DNA of 64,000 bases from the NCBI GenBank assembly GCA_018263335.1, contig JADFCY010000009.1, positions 1 through 64,000 on the forward strand, written 5' to 3'. This DNA is from Methanolinea sp. Lineage in GTDB: Archaea; Halobacteriota; Methanomicrobia; Methanomicrobiales; Methanospirillaceae. Numbering within the stretch: position 1 is the first letter of the stretch; each line of letters begins with the position of its first letter. Below are positions 23,716-31,054 of this stretch, piece after piece. The translations under genes and the position numbers were made by a program. Under the pieces are notes generated by a model. The model made no database searches. It was not told where the DNA came from and was given only the letters and a program-made list of their open reading frames with translations.

Positions 23716-24317
23716 CCCGGAGTTTCGACATCCTGATGGTGGGAATCGGCGGGCAGGGGATCATCCTCGCCTCGAATATCCTGGGGGAGGCATGCCTGAT
23801 CGAGGGGAGGAGCGTCCGCGGAGCAGAGACCCACGGCATGGCCCAGCGGGGAGGCTCTGTCGAGGGGCACATCCGCATTGACGGGAAGTTCGGGCCACTC
23901 ATTGCACCCGGCACCGCGCACCTGATGATCGCCTTTGACATGCTCGAGGCGCTGCGGTATGCCCATTTCCTTATGCCCGACGGGCACATGGTCGTAAACA
24001 GCCACATCGTCATCCCCACGTCAGTATTCATGCAGGGGGCCGCGATACCGGACAAGGAGGCGGTGCGGGAGCGCCTGGAGGGGTGGCCACTCTGCCTCGT
24101 GGACGCGGATGTGCTCGCCGCGGAAGCGGGCAGTCCCCTGTCGCAGAACGTGGTGATGATCGGCGCGGCATCGTGGTTCATGCCCTTTGCACCCTCCTCG
24201 CTTCTCACCGCGGTCGAGCGACTGGTCCCAAAGAAGACGGTCGCGATCAACAGGAACGCATTCGAACTCGGCAGGGCGGCCGGGGAGAAGTGCAAAGAAG
24301 GGAGCAGGAACGCGTGA
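23712..24317 (+). CDS. iorB: Indolepyruvate ferredoxin oxidoreductase, beta subunit
   Basis: Small (gamma-like) subunit that completes the IorAB complex. The 201-residue protein opens with ILMVGIGGQGIILASNILGEA, typical of the 2-oxoacid oxidoreductase gamma domain, and has the RGAETHGMAQRGGSVEGHIR segment. The start codon overlaps the iorA stop (ATGA) and its own stop overlaps the GTG start of the downstream DNA methyltransferase gene, so three genes are linked by overlaps. Confidence 0.96.
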   Translation: MTRSFDILMVGIGGQGIILASNILGEACLIEGRSVRGAETHGMAQRGGSVEGHIRIDGKFGPLIAPGTAHLMIAFDMLEALRYAHFLMPDGHMVVNSHIVIPTSVFMQGAAIPDKEAVRERLEGWPLCLVDADVLAAEAGSPLSQNVVMIGAASWFMPFAPSSLLTAVERLVPKKTVAINRNAFELGRAAGEKCKEGSRNA

Positions 24318-25099
24318 GATCCCCCGATCTCGGCCCGTTCTCCCCGGACACACTCTACCACGGGGACGCCCTGGACCTCCTGCCGCTCCTCGGTGCGGGG
24401 AGCATCGATCTCATCGTCACGGATCCCCCGTTTGCCATCGACTTTAGGGCCAGGAAGATGAATTACCACCGCACCGGTTCGCGGGTACTCGAAGGGTACC
24501 GCGAGATCCCGGGACACGAGTACGGACAGTTCACTAAACAGTGGATGGAGGAGGCATTCCGGGTGCTCTCGCCGACGGGAAGCATGTATGTCTTCTCAGG
24601 GTGGAACCGGCTGAAAGATGTCCTCTGCGGCCTGGACGACGCAGGGTTTACGACAATCAACCACCTGATCTGGAAGTACCAGTTCGGGGTGTTCACCCGG
24701 AAGAAGTTCGTCACCAGCCATTACCATATCCTTTTTGCGGTAAAAGATCCCGGGAATTACGTCTTTCACAAGGTGGAACATTATCCTGAGGACGTCTGGG
24801 TGATCAACCGCGAATACTGGAAGGGCAGGAAGAAGACACCCACGAAGCTCCCCTCCCAGCTTGTGCGCAGGATACTTGCGTTCTCGAGCAACCCCGGGGA
24901 CATGGTGCTTGACCCGTTCATTGGATCGGGTACCGTTGCGGTGGTGAGCCGGGAGATGGGGAGGCACTTCCTCGGGTTCGAGGTGGTCGACGAGTATTTC
25001 CGTTTCGCGCAGGAGCGGCTGGATGGGGGCGTGCCCGCAGGCGCACGGGAAAGAGACGGCAGTGGCGAGAGAAAAGAGCACGCTGAGGGGGAGAATTGA
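24314..25099 (+). CDS. DNA (adenine-N6 or cytosine-N4) methyltransferase, beta class
   Basis: A 261-residue DNA methyltransferase. The catalytic motif IV DPPF is at residues 37-40, before the SAM-binding motif DPFIGSGTVAVV (about 199-210); this order defines the beta class. The region between (ESTHY-like GRKKTPTKLPSQLVRRIL) is the usual link. No restriction endonuclease gene is adjacent, so it looks like an orphan enzyme for regulation or housekeeping. The GTG start overlaps the iorB stop (GTGA), indicating translational coupling, although the functions seem unrelated. The last 19 bp overlap the tRNA-Ser gene on the opposite strand. Confidence 0.88.
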   Translation: MRSPDLGPFSPDTLYHGDALDLLPLLGAGSIDLIVTDPPFAIDFRARKMNYHRTGSRVLEGYREIPGHEYGQFTKQWMEEAFRVLSPTGSMYVFSGWNRLKDVLCGLDDAGFTTINHLIWKYQFGVFTRKKFVTSHYHILFAVKDPGNYVFHKVEHYPEDVWVINREYWKGRKKTPTKLPSQLVRRILAFSSNPGDMVLDPFIGSGTVAVVSREMGRHFLGFEVVDEYFRFAQERLDGGVPAGARERDGSGERKEHAEGEN

Positions 25100-25164
25100 A
25101 CTCCCGAGGGGCAGAAGCCCCACAGGCTCTCCAGGCCTGCGCCGTACCGCTAGACTACCTCAGC
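25081..25164 (-). tRNA. tRNA-Ser (anticodon GGA)
   Basis: An 84-nt tRNA with the long variable arm typical of serine tRNAs. Acceptor stem GCTGAGG/CCTCAGC, discriminator G, anticodon GGA in loop CTGGAGA between CAGGC/GCCTG stems, T-arm GTTCAATTC. Its 3' end overlaps the 3' end of the convergent DNA methyltransferase gene by 19 bp. Confidence 0.95.
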
Positions 25165-25295
25165 AAAAAGGTGTATCCATACTATGGGGCGGGTCTTTTT
25201 TTAATGGTATCTCATCGAGAGGGCAGGAGAGATGAGATCCCAGGCGACTGAGGGATGAGCGGGAACGTTTTTTTAAAGGCTCTTCTCCCCGCCCC

Positions 25296-26189
25296 TCATC
25301 GCTTCTCCTTCGTTTTCCAGCCCTTTTGGTATGTCCCGGGCCGCATGAAGACGGTCCGCGGCGCCGCCACGAGCCCTGTCTGTCCCGGTGCGACCTGCGC
25401 AGACGAGACGATAGCCTCGCCGATGCAGACCAGTTGTCCCTTCTCCGTCAGGACCGCAACCGCCTCGCCTCTCGTAAATGCATCCTGGCGGATGACCCCC
25501 ACCCCTGCAAGCGCCGCGCCGTGGCAGAGCGCGTCCACGGCGGTGTCCCGGATGACAAGGGAAGGGAGTCCTCCCGCAATCGTCTCTGGAGGGAGGATCA
25601 TCTCTGCGAGGTGACGGAGGTTCCCGTCACCGGCACGCACCGCCGCGTCTTTGAGGTCGTGGAGCGTATGTGCGTGTTCCTCTGAGAAGACCCCTGACCT
25701 CACCCGCCGGAGCTCCTGCATGTGGGCACCGCAGCCGAGTGCAAGCCCCAGGTGGTGGCAGAGCGAGCGGATGTACGTCCCGGCGTCGCAGGTGATGCGG
25801 AGGACCGCCAGGCGCTCACTGGCCTCGAGGACATCGAGCGCTTTCACGGTCCTGATGCGCAGGTTGCGGGCGACCGCGCTCCTTCTGGGTGGCCGCTGGT
25901 AGATCCGCCCGCAGAACTCTGCGGCCGCCCGCCTCAATGCCTCTTCCCGCACATCGCCGTGGAGGCGGATGGCCGCCACGTACTCCTTCTCCTCCGAGAG
26001 GAGGATCGGGGCGAGCCGCACGGCGTTACCGATCATCACGACGAGGACCCCTGAGACCCCGGGGTCCAGCGTTCCCGCATGGCCGACCCTCGCGCCGAGG
26101 ATTTTGCCGGCCCAGGCCGTCACCTGGTGGCTGGAAGGCCCCCTTGGCTTGTCCAGGACCAGCAGCCCGTGTTCCGGGATCGTGGTCAT
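25296..26189 (-). CDS. truB: tRNA/rRNA pseudouridine synthase TruB/Cbf5
   Basis: The archaeal Cbf5 protein, catalytic subunit of H/ACA RNPs, which also can modify U55 of tRNAs. The catalytic Asp is D42 in HAGTLDPGVSGVL. The 297-residue protein has the TruB core (about 1-200) followed by a PUA RNA-binding domain (about 210-285). In many archaea truB ends the ribosomal secY-adk-cmk cluster; here it is about 33 kb away and joined instead to hemD, whose stop overlaps its start by 4 nt. Confidence 0.95.
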   Translation of the reverse strand: MTTIPEHGLLVLDKPRGPSSHQVTAWAGKILGARVGHAGTLDPGVSGVLVVMIGNAVRLAPILLSEEKEYVAAIRLHGDVREEALRRAAAEFCGRIYQRPPRRSAVARNLRIRTVKALDVLEASERLAVLRITCDAGTYIRSLCHHLGLALGCGAHMQELRRVRSGVFSEEHAHTLHDLKDAAVRAGDGNLRHLAEMILPPETIAGGLPSLVIRDTAVDALCHGAALAGVGVIRQDAFTRGEAVAVLTEKGQLVCIGEAIVSSAQVAPGQTGLVAAPRTVFMRPGTYQKGWKTKEKR

Positions 26190-26893
26190 CCCCCTCCGGG
26201 CCGCCGCGTGCCGGGATTCCCTTCCAGGTAGCGGTTCAGCGCATCAAGCGTCCCTTCAAGCGAGCCGTCCCCCACGACCACGGGGTCGTGCCCGCCGCCC
26301 CTCATGGCCCCGGCGGTGACCTCGCCGATTGCCACCAGCAGGAGGCCGGGACGGTCTTCCCACCGTGCCTCCCGGTACGACATGGCGCTCGTGAAGAGGA
26401 GGGCGTCTGCATCCCCGAGAGGGAGGGGTTCCCCCGTGGGTATAAGGGAGTAGCATGCGACCTCTGTCACCCGTCCCCCTGCATCCCTGATGGAGGAGAG
26501 GAGTCCGGGGTTCGGGACGTCTGCCCGGGGGATCCCGATATGTTTCCCCTCGATCCACGGCCCGAGGAACCGGACGAAGTCGCTGCTGTAGAAGCGGGGA
26601 AGCACCTCTGCCTCGATGCCGTACGCTTCCAGTTCCCTCCGCGTCTGGGGCCCGATTGCCACCACCCTCGGCCAGCGGGAGAGGCGCGGCCCGATCAGGC
26701 GGGCGGGAAGTGCGCTCGTGAAGAAGATGCAGTCGAAGGTGCTTTGGTCAGTATCATCGACGAACCGGGCGATCTCCTCCATGTTCACCCTTGCCCGGAG
26801 CGGCGAGACGGAAAAGCACCGGTGCCCGAACCGGGCACAGCGCGCCCCGTCGTCACAACTCTTCTCCTGCAACCTGGTGATCGCGATCAGCAT
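26186..26893 (-). CDS. hemD: Uroporphyrinogen-III synthase
   Basis: Closes and rearranges hydroxymethylbilane to uroporphyrinogen III, the branch point for coenzyme F430, cobamides and sirohaem. The family is poorly conserved, but the two-domain pattern is visible: FDCIFFTSALPARL, VVAIGPQTRRELEAYGIEAEVLP, then DALLFTSAMSYREA and LLVAIGEVTAGAMRGGGHDPVVVGDGSLEGTLDAL. At 235 residues the length is normal. It precedes truB with a 4-nt overlap; the other hem genes are not in the window. Confidence 0.85.
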   Translation of the reverse strand: MLIAITRLQEKSCDDGARCARFGHRCFSVSPLRARVNMEEIARFVDDTDQSTFDCIFFTSALPARLIGPRLSRWPRVVAIGPQTRRELEAYGIEAEVLPRFYSSDFVRFLGPWIEGKHIGIPRADVPNPGLLSSIRDAGGRVTEVACYSLIPTGEPLPLGDADALLFTSAMSYREARWEDRPGLLLVAIGEVTAGAMRGGGHDPVVVGDGSLEGTLDALNRYLEGNPGTRRPGGG

Positions 26894-26975
26894 ACGGAGG
26901 CTCCCGGCATTATGGAGAGTGGTGTTCTATCTGTTTCGATTCCTTTATCTTAATTCCCCTCCATCCTAGGCGAGG

Positions 26976-28187
26976 ATGATAGAGATCCTGGCAGGGACCG
27001 CGGCTGGAGTGGCACTCGGGCTCCTCTCAGGCCTTCTCCCAGGGGTCCATGTCAACACGATGGCCGCGATCATGCTTGCGTCCCTCGCGATTCTCCTCCC
27101 CCTTTTTGGTCCGTTTTTCCTTGCGGCAGCCCTCTTCTCGGCCCTTATTACCCACTGCTTCCTCGATGCCGTCCCGAGCACGTTCCTTGGCATCCCCGAT
27201 GCCGATACTGCGCTTGCGGTGCTGCCGGCCCATGCCCTCTGCATGGAGGGGAAGGGGGAGGAAGCGGTCCGGATCTCTGCACTCGGGAGCGCAACGGGCC
27301 TTGCGCTCGCCGTACCAGTCACCGCCGCACTGCTCCTTGTCATGCCACACCTCCAGTCATCCCTCGACTGGGCGAGCGGTGTCATTCTGGTCGCGGTGAT
27401 CGGCTTTCTGCTGGTGCAGAGCGAGGCCCCGGGGTGGGGCCTTCTCGTCTTCTTCGCATCAGGGATTCTCGGGGTATTTTCGTTCCGGTACGCGTTTCTT
27501 GCCCCGCCGCTCCTTGGGGAGAGCGCGGTGCTGATGCCGCTCCTCTCCGGCCTCTTTGGCATATCCATGCTCCTTTATTCGGGGAGGGGGGCCATCCCGC
27601 CCCAGCGTTTCTCCGGGCTTGCAATCGGGAGAGAGGGGGTCCTGAAAGGGACGCTGCTTGGGGGTGTGGCAGGGCTTGTGGTCGGGTGGCTCCCCGGCCT
27701 CTCCAACGCGACGGCGAACGGGGTGCTCGCATCGGTGGTGAATTACACCCGCGACCGCAGGGGGTACCTCCTTGCCACAAGCGCGGCCAATACGATGAAC
27801 TCTGTCGTGGGCCTGGCAGCATTCTTCGCCGTCGACCGCATGAGAAACGGCGTGGTGGCAGCCCTCTCCCTGCTTGAGATACCCTCCCTCCCGCTCCTCC
27901 TCTTCTCGGGGACACTTGCAGCACTCGCGGCGTATCTCCTCACCATCCGCCTTGCGGGGATGGCATACCTCCTGGAAGGGGTGGACCGGACCCTCATGAA
28001 CAGGGTGGTGATGGTGTTCGTGGCGGCGGTCTCTCTCGTCGGCGCAGGCATCTTCGGGCTCATGCTGCTTGCACTTGCCACCGCCGTGGGCTGTATCCCC
28101 CGCCTCGTGAACGTCCCGCAGGTCTTCTGCATGGGAGCAATCATGCTCCCCGTCATGCTCTATTCATTCGGCCTCGGCGGCATCTGA
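26976..28187 (+). CDS. TctA-like integral membrane permease
   Basis: A 403-residue protein with about ten membrane helices. The opening GTAAGVALGLLSGLLPGVHVNTMAA and the internal copy GGVAGLVVGWLPGLSNATANGVLA are the two repeats with the G-LPG motif characteristic of the TctA/DUF112 family (permease of tripartite tricarboxylate transporters). No solute-binding protein or TctB gene is adjacent, which is usual for the archaeal members; the substrate is unknown. A TATA-like cctttatctt lies 25-30 bp before the ATG, so the mRNA is probably leaderless. Confidence 0.85.
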   Translation: MIEILAGTAAGVALGLLSGLLPGVHVNTMAAIMLASLAILLPLFGPFFLAAALFSALITHCFLDAVPSTFLGIPDADTALAVLPAHALCMEGKGEEAVRISALGSATGLALAVPVTAALLLVMPHLQSSLDWASGVILVAVIGFLLVQSEAPGWGLLVFFASGILGVFSFRYAFLAPPLLGESAVLMPLLSGLFGISMLLYSGRGAIPPQRFSGLAIGREGVLKGTLLGGVAGLVVGWLPGLSNATANGVLASVVNYTRDRRGYLLATSAANTMNSVVGLAAFFAVDRMRNGVVAALSLLEIPSLPLLLFSGTLAALAAYLLTIRLAGMAYLLEGVDRTLMNRVVMVFVAAVSLVGAGIFGLMLLALATAVGCIPRLVNVPQVFCMGAIMLPVMLYSFGLGGI

Positions 28188-28251
28188 TTCTGGCCCGGAA
28201 GTGAGGAGACTACAGGTGAGATTAATACCGCGCCCGGCACCAGAGTAACTG

Positions 28252-29112
28252 ATGGCATCCTACTGGTTCGGCGATGTGGAAGGCGGAGTATGCAGGCCAT
28301 TCCCTGGCCGCGAACCGGACGCACTCTCGGAGCGCCTGGATCTCCTCATCGAAAAGGACGATCCTTACGTCCCTTTCACCTGGGAATTCGCACGGGAGTG
28401 TGGTTTCGTTCATTCGAGGGAAGAATACGTCGGGGTGCTGCGATCGCTCTGCACCATGCGGGCGGAGAAGGAACTGGGCCGGATAGCCGGGACGCCCGAG
28501 ATGGAGCTTGTGTACATGGTCCGGATGCTTGACCAGATCGACGAGGCGGCAAACCTCCTCACGGGACGGGCGCTCGAATGGCACGCGGCAAAGGACCCTG
28601 CCTTCTCGAGGAAGTTTCGCGAACTGCGGGGACAGAAGGCCAGGGAGGTGCTCGCGGGGAGCAAAAACCCTGTTCTCTCTTCGATTGCGACGGAGATGGC
28701 GCATCTCTCGGAGGTCAGGTCAGCACTCTCCCGCGAGATCACGGCCCTCGCCGCCGACGTGATGCCCAACACCAGCGGACTGGTCGGCGGCGTGGTGGCA
28801 GCCCGGCTCCTCTCCGGGGCAGGGGGACTGTCCCGGCTGGCACGCCTCCCCGGAGCGACCATCCAGGTCATGGGCGCCCGGATTGCGCTCTTCTCACACC
28901 TGAGATCGGGGACTCCTCCCCCAAAGCACGGCATCATCTACCAGCACAGGCGGGTGCATGCGGCGGGAAAGGCGCGGAGAGGGAAGGTTTCAAGGACGCT
29001 CGCCGCAAAACTGGCGATTGCGGCGAGGATAGACTACTACCGCGGCCGGCCGGACCCCGGCTTCCTCGAGTCCGCAGGGCAGGCGATTGACCGCGCCGGG
29101 GGCAGGAGATGA
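28252..29112 (+). CDS. Nop5 (Nop56/58) family C/D box RNP protein
   Basis: Core protein of C/D box sRNPs that guide 2'-O-methylation of rRNA and tRNA. The 286-residue protein has a short N-terminal fibrillarin-contact region, a coiled coil (about 85-135) and the Nop RNA-binding domain with LAADVMPNTSGLVGG and GATIQVMGARIALFSHLRSG followed by PPKHGIIYQH. It is shorter than most archaeal Nop5 proteins (about 370-420 residues), mainly at the N-terminus. The TATA-like gattaatacc is about 27 bp upstream of the ATG. It overlaps the fibrillarin gene by 4 nt. Confidence 0.93.
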   Translation: MASYWFGDVEGGVCRPFPGREPDALSERLDLLIEKDDPYVPFTWEFARECGFVHSREEYVGVLRSLCTMRAEKELGRIAGTPEMELVYMVRMLDQIDEAANLLTGRALEWHAAKDPAFSRKFRELRGQKAREVLAGSKNPVLSSIATEMAHLSEVRSALSREITALAADVMPNTSGLVGGVVAARLLSGAGGLSRLARLPGATIQVMGARIALFSHLRSGTPPPKHGIIYQHRRVHAAGKARRGKVSRTLAAKLAIAARIDYYRGRPDPGFLESAGQAIDRAGGRR

Positions 29113-29735
29113 TCTGGGTAGACGGAGTCCTCGTCTCGATCGGCGAGGGCGGGGTCTACGGAGAGCGCACCCTCTCTGGTAAGCGGGTGTGGAACCCGTA
29201 CCGGAGCAAGCTTGCGGCATATTATCACCTGGGGGGAGACGTGGAGATAGACCGCTTGACGCGGGTCCTGTACCTCGGCGCAGCCCATGGCACCACCGTA
29301 TCGCATGTCGCCGATTATGCGGAGATCGTGTATGCCGTCGAGAATGCCTGCATTCCGATGCGCGACCTCCTTGCGGTCGCGGCAAGGAGGAGGAATATCA
29401 TACCCCTTTTTGCAGACGCCACCCGGCCGCGTGAATATGCCCCCCTGGTGGAGACCGTGCATCTGCTCATAGAGGATGTTGCTCACCCCGACCAGGCAGG
29501 CATTGCGATTGCCAACTCGGTCTTCCTTGAGGCCGGGGGAGCCGCGATCCTCGCGATCAAGGCCAGGAGCATCGACGTCTCCCGCAGCCCCCGCGAGGTG
29601 GTGGACGAGGTATGCAGGACACTCAGCGGGTCACCGCTCGTGGTCGGGAAGGTGATCTGGCTCGAACCGTACCACCGTGACCATGCCATCATGGTCTGCA
29701 GGAAGATCGGACCGTGCACAGAAGAGAAGGAGTAG
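29109..29735 (+). CDS. flpA: Fibrillarin-like rRNA/tRNA 2'-O-methyltransferase
   Basis: The methyltransferase of C/D box sRNPs. The 208-residue protein has the SAM-binding motif VLYLGAAHGTTVSHVAD, the VYAVENACIPMRDLL motif II, the RRNIIPLFADATRP motif and EDVAHPDQAG, which contains a catalytic Asp. The start overlaps nop5 (ATGA), so both RNP subunits are made together. Its TAG stop codon overlaps the last three nucleotides of the convergent tRNA-Gln. Confidence 0.95.
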   Translation: MIWVDGVLVSIGEGGVYGERTLSGKRVWNPYRSKLAAYYHLGGDVEIDRLTRVLYLGAAHGTTVSHVADYAEIVYAVENACIPMRDLLAVAARRRNIIPLFADATRPREYAPLVETVHLLIEDVAHPDQAGIAIANSVFLEAGGAAILAIKARSIDVSRSPREVVDEVCRTLSGSPLVVGKVIWLEPYHRDHAIMVCRKIGPCTEEKE

Positions 29736-29805
29736 CCCGGAGCAGATTCGAACTGCTGTCGCGGGATCCAGAGTCCCGCATGATTGACCGCTACACTACC
29801 GGGCT
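29733..29805 (-). tRNA. tRNA-Gln (anticodon CTG)
   Basis: A 73-nt cloverleaf on the minus strand: acceptor AGCCCGG/CCGGGCT, discriminator A, anticodon CTG in loop CTCTGGA (complement at 29769-29771), T-arm GTTCGAATC. Its 3' end overlaps the stop codon of fibrillarin by 3 nt. Confidence 0.94.
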
Positions 29806-29886
29806 ATCGCACCTCACATTATCTGTCCTTTTCCATAATTAACCTGACTGATTCTGGAAAAAAACTGCATGCGGGCCGACACCCGT

Positions 29887-30603
29887 TCAAAGAGGACACT
29901 TCCCACAGGCCCTGCATACCGGGGGAACCGGCCGGAACCGTTCTCCCCGGGCGCAGAATGGCTCGATGTCGTCTGCGTCCCTCCGGTAATAGATGTGGGG
30001 GACAAGGGAGATGTGCGTATAAGACCCGCAGTCCAGGCAAAGCGACTTTGCGATCTCCTTCTGCAGCGAGACGAGGGCATACATGTTCGCACCCGCAGCC
30101 GTCAGCATGTCATTGCTCCGGAAGACCACCTTCATGTGCAGCAGCCCGTCCCGCGAGACGCACTGCACCAGCTGGAGGCAGGGACAGTCATCAAGGTGCT
30201 CGTCAACTACCGGGTTCCAGGTGATGGCGATGGCCCTCCTGCTTGAGGGGGCCTTCTTGAGCTTATGCACGATGTAGGCGACCTGGTCCACGTGGACGTC
30301 TTCCCCGTGCTCATTCCGGAGCCCCCCGCCCCAGTTGAAGAGACGGTCGTGGTAGTCATACTCGAAGACGGAATCAGATCCCTCGATCAGGTCGCGTGCG
30401 TACTTCTCCATGAACCGCTGCTGGAACCGTGAACACGGGCTGACCATGGGCGGGCTGTCCGGGCGCTCCACCCGCATCGTCACCTCCTCGAACTCGATGG
30501 TACCTTCCTGGTCCTCTGTCTCGAGGACCCACCCCTTCTCGAGGATCATCCTCACCACCTGTTCGTGGGCCGATGCCAGTGTGGGTGCCTTGATGATACG
30601 CAT
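29887..30603 (-). CDS. thyA: Thymidylate synthase, archaeal type
   Basis: Methylates dUMP to dTMP. The 238-residue protein is a member of the archaeal branch of ThyA. The catalytic Cys is C142 in DDCPCLQLVQ, preceded by the RRAIAITW phosphate-binding segment and followed by VVFRSNDMLTAAGANM, which holds the substrate-binding Asn. The C-terminal end has extra cysteines (CLDCG, CRACGKC), which could bind a metal. Methanogens use a pterin other than folate, so the methyl donor is likely methylene-H4MPT or a related form. Confidence 0.88.
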   Translation of the reverse strand: MRIIKAPTLASAHEQVVRMILEKGWVLETEDQEGTIEFEEVTMRVERPDSPPMVSPCSRFQQRFMEKYARDLIEGSDSVFEYDYHDRLFNWGGGLRNEHGEDVHVDQVAYIVHKLKKAPSSRRAIAITWNPVVDEHLDDCPCLQLVQCVSRDGLLHMKVVFRSNDMLTAAGANMYALVSLQKEIAKSLCLDCGSYTHISLVPHIYYRRDADDIEPFCARGERFRPVPPVCRACGKCPL

Positions 30604-31054
30604 ATATCATTATAGCATACCGAATGATAGTTAAATTACTGCCAGGAGCGCTGAAGGGGATGTGCAAGTGCAGAGATTCCTCAAATCTCCGGGTTCTCAC
30701 AGCCTTCCCGCCTTCAGTACCCGGGGCTGTTATTTCAGGCGCTGGAGCGGTGCGCGTGGGAATGAAGGGGGTCTGGCAAGTGCGACGATGGCAGATCCTT
30801 GTGGGGGATGGCAATGAACCCAGAAAACCGGCGATCTCATACTCTTTGCCGGATTCAGCGCCTGCTCACCGATTTATTCCCCCTGAATCGACCAAAAAGG
30901 ATATATTAAGTGTTCCACAAATATTGAATCATATTCCGTTATTCGGAGTATGGAGCATGGTGGAATTGCCGTTCGACACCTGTCGATGGCAGTTCTGACG
31001 TGTGCAATGGATTCGAACGTTCAGGATTTGGACATGAGTTAAGGAGGACAAAAG
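30604..31054. other. Intergenic region and S-layer gene leader
   Basis: The left part holds the thyA promoter (minus strand, AT-rich boxes near 30610-30640). Positions 30650-30890 contain no credible gene. From about 30935 to 31054 lies the probable 5' leader of the S-layer mRNA (about 120 nt), with short hairpins such as TCCG/CGGA around 30945-30957 and a GAACGTTC palindrome near 31015. A long untranslated leader on a very strongly expressed surface protein may help mRNA stability. Confidence 0.5.
30901..30910 (+). promoter_or_regulatory. TATA box of the S-layer gene
   Basis: The box atatattaag is preceded by an A-rich BRE-like stretch (ccaaaaagg). A start point about 25 bp downstream (about 30935) would leave a leader of about 120 nt with the strong Shine-Dalgarno site AAGGAGG at 31041-31047. 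Confidence 0.6.

Noticed and set aside
25200..25275. A possible C/D box RNA between tRNA-Ser and truB
   Set aside because: ATGAG and CTGA segments occur, but not an exact RTGATGA box with correctly spaced D box, so the signal is too weak.
25889..26953. A 354-codon plus-strand frame across truB and hemD
   Set aside because: Antisense to two recognised genes; Pro/Gly/Arg-rich composition typical of GC-rich shadow frames.
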